Position numbers and translations under genes: made by a program. Below are positions 8,134 to 14,991 of a stretch of DNA of 18,346 nt, one piece after another. The notes beneath the pieces are model-generated. The model did no database searches, was not told the DNA's origin, and saw nothing but the letters and a program-made list of their open reading frames with translations. The number at the start of each line of letters is the position of its first letter. Position 1 is the stretch's first letter. This stretch comes from an uncultured Candidatus Saccharibacteria bacterium (GTDB lineage Bacteria > Patescibacteriota > Saccharimonadia > Saccharimonadales > Saccharimonadaceae). The DNA is taken from NCBI GenBank assembly GCA_938038145.1, contig CALHQU010000058.1, positions 1 to 18,346 on the forward strand. Direction: 5' to 3'.

Positions 8134-8398
8134 GCTCGCAAAAAAAGTCGTTCGCGATAATGAAAACGGTGCTCGTCGGGCGATTCTGGAGGATTTATTC
8201 TTTGATTTTCATAAATCTCGCCACCAAGTTTACTGGGTGAATTTTGTTCGCGGAATTTTCTTTGGCCTTGGAAGTGCTTTGGGCGCGACATTATTGATTG
8301 CGATATTGATTTGGATTTTGGGGCAATTTGCCGATATTTTCCCGCCGTTGGCTGATTTTATCAATCACTTAATTGAGACAATGCAACGCCGTCAATAG
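8102..8398 (+). CDS. Small membrane protein, DUF5665-like
   Basis: The 98-residue protein starts at a GTG inside the previous gene, with a purine-rich AGAAGAAGG run upstream. It has a basic N-terminus (KKSAKEQSNKLAKKVVRDN), a helix ending in FHKSRHQVYWVNFVRG, and a long hydrophobic segment (about residues 50-73) containing GIFFGLGSALGATLL. The NFVRGIFFGLGSALG pattern is characteristic of DUF5665 proteins, small membrane proteins of unknown function found in Patescibacteria and Firmicutes. A short amphipathic C-terminal helix follows. It ends 19 nt before dnaE, and the dnaE promoter occupies that gap. Confidence 0.8.
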   Translation: MKKSAKEQSNKLAKKVVRDNENGARRAILEDLFFDFHKSRHQVYWVNFVRGIFFGLGSALGATLLIAILIWILGQFADIFPPLADFINHLIETMQRRQ

Positions 8399-8400
8399 CG

Positions 8401-8409
8401 TGCTATAAT
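8401..8409 (+). promoter_or_regulatory. Extended -10 promoter of dnaE, leaderless type
   Basis: TGC-TATAAT, a perfect -10 with TGn extension, ends 8 nt before the dnaE ATG at 8418. No Shine-Dalgarno site is present in the gap. The promoter starts 3 nt after the stop of the preceding gene. Confidence 0.75.
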
Positions 8410-8417
8410 TGTTATTA

Positions 8418-11400
8418 ATGACTGAGGGGAAAAGCGAACAATCATCGTCGGCGGCTTTGAAGCCGTCGGATTTCGTGCATCTTCATAATCACACTTTCCA
8501 TTCGGTACTGGACGGATTGACCAAGATCCATGACTTGGTCGATAAGGTTAAGGAACTCGGAATGGAGGCTGCTGCCGTAACTGATCACGGCACGATGAGC
8601 GGCATTTTGGACTATTACAAAACTGCCAAAAAAGCGGGAATTAAGCCGATTATCGGAATTGAAACTTACGTGGCGACTCGTTCGCGATTTGACCGCGATC
8701 CAGGTAAGGACAAGCAGCGTTTTCACTTGACCGTGCTAGCGATGAACAACACGGGCTTCCATAATTTGATGAAGTTGTCGACGCGCGCCAATTTGGAGGG
8801 AATGTATTACAAGCCACGAATTGACCATGAACTTTTGGAGGAATTGAATGAGGGATTGATTGTCCTGAGCGGTTGCGCGAGTGGTGAAATTGGCGTGGCG
8901 CTGAAAGAAGATGATTATGATCGCGCTCGTGATATTGCCAAATGGTATAAGTCAATTTTTGGCGATCGCTATTATTTGGAGCTGCAGGACCACGGACATC
9001 CGAAGTCGAACACACACTGGGATGTGCAGGCGAAGATCAACGAGGGCTTGATTAAGCTTTCAAAAGAGCTTGATATTGAAATGGCTGTGACTTGTGATGG
9101 TCACTATTTGACGCACGAATATCAAGACGCGCACGAGATTCTGCTTTGCGTTGGGACGGGCTCATATCTCAGCGATGAAAAGCGAATGAGCTTGAAGGAT
9201 TTTGAACTTCACTTGACGGATCCGCGCGATATTATCGATCACTGGGGTGAGGAATTTCCTGAAGTTATTCGCAACACGAAAAAAATAGCTGATCGCTGCG
9301 ATGTTGAGATTGAGCTTGGGCGAATTCTTATTCCAAAATATCCATTGCCAGACGGCGAGAATGAACATTCGTATCTGCTCAGATTGACATATCAAGGTTT
9401 GTTGCAGCGTTACAATGGAGCTTCGAAGGAGGAGGCTGAAAAGTTGGATCCTGACGAGATTATTCCGAAGCTATCTGATGAGGTTCGTGAGCGCGCTGAG
9501 ATGGAGCTTGGCGTGATGGGAAATATGGGCTATGAAGGTTATTTCTTGATTGTCCAGGATTTTATCAACTGGGGAAAATCTCAAGGAATTGTTTTTGGTC
9601 CAGGGCGTGGTAGCGCGGCTGGCTCGATTGTTGCGTATGCATTGAACATTACAGACCTTGACCCTCTAAAATACGGTTTGCTATTTGAGCGATTCCTTAA
9701 TCCTGATCGTATTTCTATGCCCGACATCGACGTCGATATTCAGGATACGCGTCGCGATGAAGTGATTGAATATTGTGCGAAAAAATATGGCGAGGATCAC
9801 GTTAGTAATATCGCAACGTTTGGCAAGATGTTTGGTCGTATGGCAGTGCGTGATGTTGCCAGGGTTTTGGAAGTTCCGTATGCTGAGAGCGACCGCTTGG
9901 CGAAGTTAGTTCCGCCGCCAAACCAGGGGCGTCATATTCCGTTATCTGTGAGTATTAAAGAGGATGCGGACCTTCGGAATGAATATGAAAATAATCCGAC
10001 TGCGAAGGAAGTTTTGGACTATGCAATTCAGCTGGAAGGGACGATTCGTAGCCACGGCGTTCATGCTTGTGGCGTGGTGATTGCGCCAGATACGTTGGTC
10101 AATTATATCCCACTTGAAATGGCACAAAAAGGCGTGGTAGCAACTCAGTTCCCGATGGGTGAGGTTGAAGAGCTGGGTCTATTGAAGATGGACTTTTTGG
10201 GTCTTTCGAACCTTACGATTATTAATAACGCCATGAGGATTATCCGAAAAGCTTACAAGAAAGAGATTAATCTTTCGGAGCTGCCGCTTGATGATAAAAA
10301 GACCTATGAGCTGTTTCAGCGCGGCGACACGACTGGTGTATTCCAGTTGGAATCGGCGGGGATGAAGCGATATTTGCGCGGACTAAAGCCGACTACGTTT
10401 GAAGATATTATTGCTATGGTGGCTCTTTATCGTCCGGGTCCGATGCAGTTTATTGACAGTTTTATCAGACGCAAACACGGCGAGGAAGAAATAACTTATT
10501 TGCATTCTGGAATGAAAAACTCGCTGAAAAATACTTACGGAATTTTGGTCTATCAGGAGCAATTTATGCAGATTTCTAAGGAATGGTGTGGATTTACTGG
10601 TGGTCAGGCCGACACGTTGCGTAAGGCTGTTGGTAAGAAGAAAATTGACTTGATGAAAAAGGTCAAGCCTGAATTTGTCGAAGGTGCGGTTAAAGTTGGT
10701 GGCGCAACTAAGGAAATTGCGGAAACGTTCTGGACTCAGCTGGAAGAGTTCGCCAACTATTGTTTCAATAAGTCGCACGCCGCTTGCTATGGTTTGATTG
10801 CCTATTGGACGGCTTATTTGAAGGCGCATTATCCTGACGCGTTTATGGCGGCGCTTATGACCAGCGACCATGATGACACTGATCGTCTGGCAATTGAAAT
10901 CACTGAATGTAAGCACATGGGAATTAGCGTGTTGAGTCCTGATGTAAACGAGTCGTTCGTTGAGTTTGCTGTGGTGCCGAATGAGAATAAAATTCGTTTC
11001 GGAATGTCGGCAGTGAAGGGCGTTGGCGTTGGTGCGGTCGAGGAAGTTCTGCGGGCGCGCGAAGATGGTCCGTTTACGTCGGTTGAGGATTTTGCTAGGC
11101 GTGTTTCAACCAGCAAGTTCAATAGAAAAGCTTGGGAGTCGCTTATTAAGTCTGGTGCGTTTGATGATATGGGCGATCGATCTGATTTGTTGTTTAATCT
11201 GGATTCCATTACGTCATTTGCGTCCAAGCTCCAAAAAGAAGCCGCCAGCGGACAGACTAATTTGTTTGGAATGTTGGGCGGCGATGATGCGGCGAGTGTC
11301 CAATCGACTCTTCATCTCCAGAAGGCTCCCGTGAAACACGACGATAAAGAGCGCTTGATGTGGGAGCGAGAATTGTTGGGGCTGTATATCTCGGCGCATC

Positions 11401-12158
11401 CGCTCGATAGGTATGAAACGTATTTGAGCGAACAAACTCAACCGTTGACGCAATTAGTTCCTGAGTACGACAGTCGAATGATGACGGTAGGGGGAATTAT
11501 TAGCACCGTTCGTACAATTGTCACAAAAAGCGGTTCGAAGATGGCGTTCGTGGGAATTGAGGACAAATTCGGTGAGGGTGAAATAATTGTTTTCCCAAAT
11601 CTGTATGAGAAAGTTGGCGCCAAGCTGGTTCAGGACGCGGTGATTCGAGTTTCTGGTAAAAATTCAGCGCGAGATCGTGACGGAAATTTGGGCAATGAAA
11701 GTAAACTAATTGCCGATGATATTATTGCGATTACGGATAACGATATCAATGGCTATGAGTCTACTGGTCGTAAAATGGATGCGCCAAAAATTAGCTCTGC
11801 CGTTAAAAAAGAGCGCCGTGAAGCTTATCGTAATCAGAAAAATGGAGCTTCTCCGAAGTCTACCGTGAAGAATGACGCCGCCAAGCCGCAGCCAAAAACT
11901 CATTCGGCGCCTGTCAACGTTGCGCCAGAAATTCCCGCCTCAAAGTTATTTGTGTATATTAAAGATCCGAATGACCATTCGCGGTTGGTGAAAATGAAGT
12001 CTGTCTGCGGCGAGAATGCCGGCACGACTGACGTGGTTTTGGTGCTGGGCGAGAAAGAAAAATCAGCCATGCGTCTGCCGTTTAAGGTTGATGCTAATGA
12101 TAACCTATTAAGCCAATTAAAAAACACTCTGGGTGAAGAGTGTGTAGTTCTAAAGTGA
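8418..12158 (+). CDS. dnaE: DNA polymerase III alpha subunit
   Basis: This is the replicative C-family DNA polymerase. I choose the ATG at 8418 rather than an in-frame TTG at 8409, because the TTG lies on the -10 box; this gives 1246 residues. Domains in order: PHP domain with metal-ligand motifs intact (HLHNH at residues 21-25, then TDHG), which may supply proofreading; palm with catalytic Asp436 and Asp438 in PDIDVD and Asp592 in KMDFLG; fingers and tandem helix-hairpin-helix (GVGVGAVEEVL); OB fold from about 1020 (MMTVGGIIS); a Lys/Pro/Ala-rich linker at about 1125-1170; and a C-terminal domain from about 1175 of the kind that contacts the clamp loader. No DnaQ-like exonuclease insert is present. 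It forms its own transcription unit. Confidence 0.98.
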   Translation: MTEGKSEQSSSAALKPSDFVHLHNHTFHSVLDGLTKIHDLVDKVKELGMEAAAVTDHGTMSGILDYYKTAKKAGIKPIIGIETYVATRSRFDRDPGKDKQRFHLTVLAMNNTGFHNLMKLSTRANLEGMYYKPRIDHELLEELNEGLIVLSGCASGEIGVALKEDDYDRARDIAKWYKSIFGDRYYLELQDHGHPKSNTHWDVQAKINEGLIKLSKELDIEMAVTCDGHYLTHEYQDAHEILLCVGTGSYLSDEKRMSLKDFELHLTDPRDIIDHWGEEFPEVIRNTKKIADRCDVEIELGRILIPKYPLPDGENEHSYLLRLTYQGLLQRYNGASKEEAEKLDPDEIIPKLSDEVRERAEMELGVMGNMGYEGYFLIVQDFINWGKSQGIVFGPGRGSAAGSIVAYALNITDLDPLKYGLLFERFLNPDRISMPDIDVDIQDTRRDEVIEYCAKKYGEDHVSNIATFGKMFGRMAVRDVARVLEVPYAESDRLAKLVPPPNQGRHIPLSVSIKEDADLRNEYENNPTAKEVLDYAIQLEGTIRSHGVHACGVVIAPDTLVNYIPLEMAQKGVVATQFPMGEVEELGLLKMDFLGLSNLTIINNAMRIIRKAYKKEINLSELPLDDKKTYELFQRGDTTGVFQLESAGMKRYLRGLKPTTFEDIIAMVALYRPGPMQFIDSFIRRKHGEEEITYLHSGMKNSLKNTYGILVYQEQFMQISKEWCGFTGGQADTLRKAVGKKKIDLMKKVKPEFVEGAVKVGGATKEIAETFWTQLEEFANYCFNKSHAACYGLIAYWTAYLKAHYPDAFMAALMTSDHDDTDRLAIEITECKHMGISVLSPDVNESFVEFAVVPNENKIRFGMSAVKGVGVGAVEEVLRAREDGPFTSVEDFARRVSTSKFNRKAWESLIKSGAFDDMGDRSDLLFNLDSITSFASKLQKEAASGQTNLFGMLGGDDAASVQSTLHLQKAPVKHDDKERLMWERELLGLYISAHPLDRYETYLSEQTQPLTQLVPEYDSRMMTVGGIISTVRTIVTKSGSKMAFVGIEDKFGEGEIIVFPNLYEKVGAKLVQDAVIRVSGKNSARDRDGNLGNESKLIADDIIAITDNDINGYESTGRKMDAPKISSAVKKERREAYRNQKNGASPKSTVKNDAAKPQPKTHSAPVNVAPEIPASKLFVYIKDPNDHSRLVKMKSVCGENAGTTDVVLVLGEKEKSAMRLPFKVDANDNLLSQLKNTLGEECVVLK

Positions 12159-12160
12159 TA

Positions 12161-12247
12161 GTTAGCCCGCTGACAGAGGCCTTAGCCGGAGCTGGTTGCT
12201 CTACGGCGGGCTAACTTGTCAGCGGGCATTAAGCCCCCTGTTTTCTC
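12161..12247. other. Structured region after dnaE: competing inverted repeats, probable terminator
   Basis: The segment 12161-12175 (GTTAGCCCGCTGACA) can pair in two exclusive ways. Its first 10 bases match GCGGGCTAAC at 12206-12215, and its last 11 bases match TGTCAGCGGGC at 12217-12227; the two pairings share GCCCGC. A third small stem, GGGC (12224-12227) with GCCC (12233-12236), precedes CCTGTTTTC and could end dnaE transcription. Inside the large loop a GAGC/GCTC stem is also possible. It lies between the dnaE stop and the end of the minus-strand small gene, so it may terminate both. A structured RNA role is not excluded. Confidence 0.5.
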
Positions 12248-12259
12248 GCTAGGCGGCGA

Positions 12260-12535
12260 TTAAGCTACCTTGTCGTTGCGCAACTTACTCCAGAAAACCA
12301 CAGCCGTATACAGGCTGCTGAGCTGGAGTAACCCTAACACTATGTTAACTTCAGGGCTACGCATCATGGATCCAAACTGGATCCAGAAACAGGCAAACGT
12401 AGCCGCTACTAGGACTAGAGCTACTACGCCTAGGTTTCCCTTGTTAATAAAGCGACCGGTCTTCTCGGCCAGCGTCACGACTTCTGCCGACAAGCAGATC
12501 AACGATAGTTGAACTGTGATAGCGAGAACGAACAT
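12260..12535 (-). CDS. Small three-helix membrane protein, cassette-like gene
   Basis: The product has 91 residues. The ATG at 12535 is chosen because AGGAG lies 6 nt upstream (12542-12546) and hydrophobic sequence starts at once; a longer frame upstream would include the 5' hairpin. Three membrane helices are expected at about residues 2-22, 34-55 and 63-82, with short polar loops (LAEKTGRFINKGN and MMRSPEVN) and a Lys/Arg tail. I recognise no family. Codon use differs from its neighbours: many CTA, ATC, AAC, AAG and GTA codons where adjacent genes prefer TTG, ATT, AAA. The gene has its own promoter, 5'-end hairpin and Shine-Dalgarno site, and inverted repeats lie on both sides, so it looks like a self-contained inserted unit. 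Confidence 0.7.
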   Translation of the reverse strand: MFVLAITVQLSLICLSAEVVTLAEKTGRFINKGNLGVVALVLVAATFACFWIQFGSMMRSPEVNIVLGLLQLSSLYTAVVFWSKLRNDKVA

Positions 12536-12541
12536 CGCGTT

Positions 12542-12546
12542 CTCCT
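12542..12546 (-). promoter_or_regulatory. Shine-Dalgarno site of the small membrane gene
   Basis: On the minus strand AAAGGAG ends 6 nt before the ATG at 12535. This near-consensus spacing decides the start of the 91-residue product. Confidence 0.7.
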
Positions 12547-12569
12547 TTCTTTCAGGACCATAAAGGGCT

Positions 12570-12599
12570 GCTTTTGTTGGAATAATTCCCAACAAAAGC
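12570..12599 (-). promoter_or_regulatory. 5'-end hairpin in the leader of the small membrane gene
   Basis: GCTTTTGTTGG (12570-12580) and CCAACAAAAGC (12589-12599) form a perfect 11-bp stem with an 8-nt loop, which can be extended by the GGAAT/ATTCC pair with one bulged base. On the minus strand it lies directly after the predicted transcript start and about 35 nt before the ATG. A stem at the very 5' end often stabilises mRNA; a protein-binding operator is the alternative. Confidence 0.65.
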
Positions 12600-12607
12600 C
12601 ATATATA

Positions 12608-12636
12608 AATCTACAATATTTATTTAATAAAGTCAA
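12608..12636 (-). promoter_or_regulatory. Sigma-70-type promoter of the small membrane gene
   Basis: Reading the minus strand, TTGACT (12631-12636) and TAGATT (12608-12613) are separated by exactly 17 nt. Transcription should start at about 12600, giving a leader of about 65 nt that begins with the hairpin. It is one of only two promoters in the window with a good -35. Confidence 0.6.
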
Positions 12637-12667
12637 GCGGCGTGATAAAAATAAATTACCTTCAAAT

Positions 12668-12727
12668 GAAAATAGCCCGCCAAGAGAGCTCTAGTCTAGA
12701 CCAAAATTCTCAAGGCAAGCTATTTTC
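12668..12727 (-). terminator. Long hairpin at the end of the SpoU-family gene
   Basis: GAAAATAGC (12668-12676) and GCTATTTTC (12719-12727) pair perfectly over 9 bp. Inward of these, GCC/GGC and GAGA/TCTC continue the stem with 2x2 internal loops, 16 bp in all. On the minus strand the first arm contains the stop codon of the methyltransferase and the second arm ends in ATTTTC. It is probably its terminator, separating it from the small membrane gene downstream. The T-tract is weak. Confidence 0.55.
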
Positions 12728-13280
12728 TGACAGGGAAAATTAGTCCAAATAGCGCAATTCCTGTTGCGACCGACACGTTGAATGATTCTTTTTGGCCGAA
12801 CATTGGGATTTCTACAGTGAAATCGCAATTGTCTAAAAGTTCCGGCGTGATTCCGTAGACTTCTTCTCCAAGTAGCAGCGCAAATTTTTCAGGCGGCTGA
12901 AATTCTGATAGCATCACGCTGTCTTTTGATTGCTCAAGCGCGATAATTGGCAAGTTTTCTGTTTGCTGATTTTCTTTAATCCAATCGTTAATATCTTCGT
13001 AAAACTCAAACGGCACCAAACTTTCCGCGCCCAAAGCAGTTTTATGAATTTGGCTGGTGATTTTTTCGCGAATATGCGGCAGGCGAGGATCTTCAGATCG
13101 AATTTCTCCATCAACAAGCGCACAAGCAGGCGCCTTGCTACATAAACTCAATTCTGGATACGGCGTGTAGCCGCTAAGAATAATCTTCTTCACACCAAAT
13201 CCCTCGGCCGTGCGGAAAATTGCCCCGACATTATGCGTCGAGCGAATATTGTGGACTAACAGAGTAATTTCTGGATTCAT
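12720..13280 (-). CDS. SpoU/TrmH-family RNA 2'-O-methyltransferase
   Basis: The 186-residue protein is a compact SPOUT-fold enzyme that transfers a methyl group from S-adenosylmethionine to a ribose 2'-OH of tRNA or rRNA. All three family motifs are visible: motif 1 NIRSTHNVGAIFRTAEGFG (about residues 11-29, with the catalytic Arg), motif 2 FALLLGEEVYGI, and motif 3 VEIPMFGQKESFNVSVATG, which makes the knot. No N-terminal L30e-like substrate-binding domain is present, so this is the minimal form, similar in size to TrmL or small TrmH-like enzymes. Which nucleotide it modifies cannot be told. It is divergent from the pilus ATPase gene over 51 bp and begins 6 nt after its own -10 box. Confidence 0.92.
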   Translation of the reverse strand: MNPEITLLVHNIRSTHNVGAIFRTAEGFGVKKIILSGYTPYPELSLCSKAPACALVDGEIRSEDPRLPHIREKITSQIHKTALGAESLVPFEFYEDINDWIKENQQTENLPIIALEQSKDSVMLSEFQPPEKFALLLGEEVYGITPELLDNCDFTVEIPMFGQKESFNVSVATGIALFGLIFPVRK

Positions 13281-13286
13281 ATTACT

Positions 13287-13295
13287 ATTATATCA
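13287..13295 (-). promoter_or_regulatory. Extended -10 promoter of the SpoU-family gene, leaderless type
   Basis: On the minus strand TGA-TATAAT ends 6 nt before the ATG at 13280. No Shine-Dalgarno site. It shares a 51-bp intergenic region with the divergent promoter of the pilus ATPase gene. Confidence 0.75.
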
Positions 13296-13316
13296 CTCGT
13301 AAAACCGTAAGCTTTT

Positions 13317-13325
13317 TGGTATAAT
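13317..13325 (+). promoter_or_regulatory. Extended -10 promoter of the pilus ATPase gene, leaderless type
   Basis: TGG-TATAAT ends 6 nt before the ATG at 13332, the same arrangement as for gatC. The -35 region has no clear match to consensus. Confidence 0.75.
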
Positions 13326-13331
13326 TTTCAT

Positions 13332-14954
13332 ATGGACGAAGATAAAATTCAGGCGCGACGCCGTGAGCAAGATGAGGAAGCGACTCGTCGTCGAGCGTCA
13401 ATTTTAGGACTTCAATATCTTGATGGGCGAGAATTTGAAGAGACTTTACCCTTGCTTAAGGATGTTTTGACGATAGAAGAGATGTATAAGGGTAGGTTGG
13501 TCCCGTTAGCCTTTAATGAGGAGGACCAGTCTTATAGATTTGGTGTTACATCGCAAACTTCTGAGTCGTTGATGAAGCGAATGCGAGATCAGTATGTTGA
13601 AAACGGCAAGCGAATCTTCTTTTTCTTAATTTCTGGTTCAGCGTTTCGGTCAATTATGCTCAGGTTTGATCCGCCGAAAAAAGTGATTTACGACAATATT
13701 GAAATTGCCAAGGAGGGCGATAGCGATACTCTGGCGCAGGTTACGCAGACTTTGGCTTCCGTCGGCACAAATGACGTGTTTAATTATTTGATTGATCAAG
13801 CGGATTTGTTGGGCGCGTCGGATATTCACATTGAGAATCAGCGCGAATCGATTCGAATTCGTATGCGTGTTGACGGAGCTTTGCATACGGTGGCGGAACT
13901 TAGCCGGGATAGATATCGAGTGATTATGGCGACTTTGGCGTCGCGCGCGAATATTTCTACCGCTTCTAGAGAGCCTCAGTCTGGACATATGCAACAGGAA
14001 ATTCATAGAGATGGCGCATCGCATGTGCTGAATTTGCGCGTGGAAGCCGTGATGACGGTGTATGGCTTAGACTTGGTGCTTCGATTGTTCAATTTTGACG
14101 AGTCAATGTTGAACTTGGATCTATTGAGCATTTCAAAGAAAGAGCGCGAGCAAATCGATGAAGTTATTTCTCATCCGCGAGGGATGTTGTTGATGGTTGG
14201 TCCTACTGGTTCGGGAAAGTCTACGACGTTATACAGTATTTTGAATGCTCTTAATACGCCAGATCGAAAGATTATCACATTGGAGGATCCTGTAGAAAAT
14301 ACGATTCCTGGGATTGCTCAGATTCCAATTGATACGACAAATGGACAGAGGTTTGCTGACGGTTTGCGTAGTGTTTTGCGCCTTGATCCAGACGTGGTGA
14401 TGGTTGGTGAGATTCGCGATAATGAAACTGCGAAGACTGCGATTCAGGCATCAATTACGGGACACTTGGTGCTGTCTAGCTTTCACGCCAATTCGACTGC
14501 GGCGGCGTTTAGTCGTATGATCGATATGATTGGGCAAAACCCGATTTTTAGCTCGGCGGTTCGGCTGGTTATTGCTCAGCGGCTGGTGAGGCGATTATGG
14601 GATGATAGTAAGGAAGAATATGAGCCAGATGAGGCGACTCGCAAGTGGGTGAAAGAGGTTTTGAAAGATTTGCCAGAGAATGTTGATTGCCCAGATTTGG
14701 ATACGTTTAAGCTTTGGCGTGCGGTGCCGACGGATGACGTTCCGTTTGGCTACAAGGGGCGAATTCCAGTAATGGAGCAGTTGGTCGTGAGCGAGAATAT
14801 TCAGAAATTCTTGCGCGGCGATGTTGAGGATGTTCACACGGAAGCGATTGAAAAGGCTGCAAAAGAAGACGGCATGGTGACGCTACTCCAGGCTGGCGTG
14901 TTGGCAGCTCTTCGTGGTGAAACGACATTAGAAGAAGTCAATAGAGTAATATAA
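13332..14954 (+). CDS. pilB: GspE/PilB-family secretion or type IV pilus assembly ATPase
   Basis: This 540-residue protein is a hexameric ATPase of the type II secretion/type IV pilus family, which powers pilin polymerisation at the inner membrane. An N-terminal GspE-type domain (about residues 20-110) is followed by the Asp box (GASDIHIENQ), Walker A GPTGSGKS at residues 290-297, Walker B with catalytic Glu (DVVMVGEIRD) and the His box (TGHLVLSSFHANS). The usual zinc-binding tetracysteine insert before the GYKGR segment is missing: that region (about 420-485) has a single Cys. PilT is less likely because of the N-terminal domain and length. It is alone here, with its own promoter and no other pilus genes next to it. 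Confidence 0.93.
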   Translation: MDEDKIQARRREQDEEATRRRASILGLQYLDGREFEETLPLLKDVLTIEEMYKGRLVPLAFNEEDQSYRFGVTSQTSESLMKRMRDQYVENGKRIFFFLISGSAFRSIMLRFDPPKKVIYDNIEIAKEGDSDTLAQVTQTLASVGTNDVFNYLIDQADLLGASDIHIENQRESIRIRMRVDGALHTVAELSRDRYRVIMATLASRANISTASREPQSGHMQQEIHRDGASHVLNLRVEAVMTVYGLDLVLRLFNFDESMLNLDLLSISKKEREQIDEVISHPRGMLLMVGPTGSGKSTTLYSILNALNTPDRKIITLEDPVENTIPGIAQIPIDTTNGQRFADGLRSVLRLDPDVVMVGEIRDNETAKTAIQASITGHLVLSSFHANSTAAAFSRMIDMIGQNPIFSSAVRLVIAQRLVRRLWDDSKEEYEPDEATRKWVKEVLKDLPENVDCPDLDTFKLWRAVPTDDVPFGYKGRIPVMEQLVVSENIQKFLRGDVEDVHTEAIEKAAKEDGMVTLLQAGVLAALRGETTLEEVNRVI

Positions 14955-14974
14955 TTGACTTTATATCCATAAAC

Positions 14975-14983
14975 TGATAAAAT
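14975..14983 (+). promoter_or_regulatory. Extended -10 promoter of the 513-aa orphan gene, leaderless type
   Basis: TGA-TAAAAT ends 8 nt before the ATG at 14992. No Shine-Dalgarno site in the gap. Confidence 0.6.
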
Positions 14984-14991
14984 ATTAGTTT

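Noticed and set aside
12161..12227. Integron attC-like site (GTTAG and CTAAC ends around a structured core)
   Set aside because: The order is GTTAG first and CTAAC last, the reverse of attC, and the 7-mers do not fit the GTTRRRY / RYYYAAC consensus. No integrase is present.
12260..12595. Longer 111-residue start of the small membrane protein at 12595
   Set aside because: The extra 20 residues are coded by the 5' hairpin and the Shine-Dalgarno region itself; the ATG at 12535 has proper spacing.
12270..12694. Two short plus-strand frames (12270-12512 and 12509-12694) opposite or upstream of the small membrane gene
   Set aside because: No Shine-Dalgarno or -10 at the right distance; the minus strand frame has full control elements and membrane helices.
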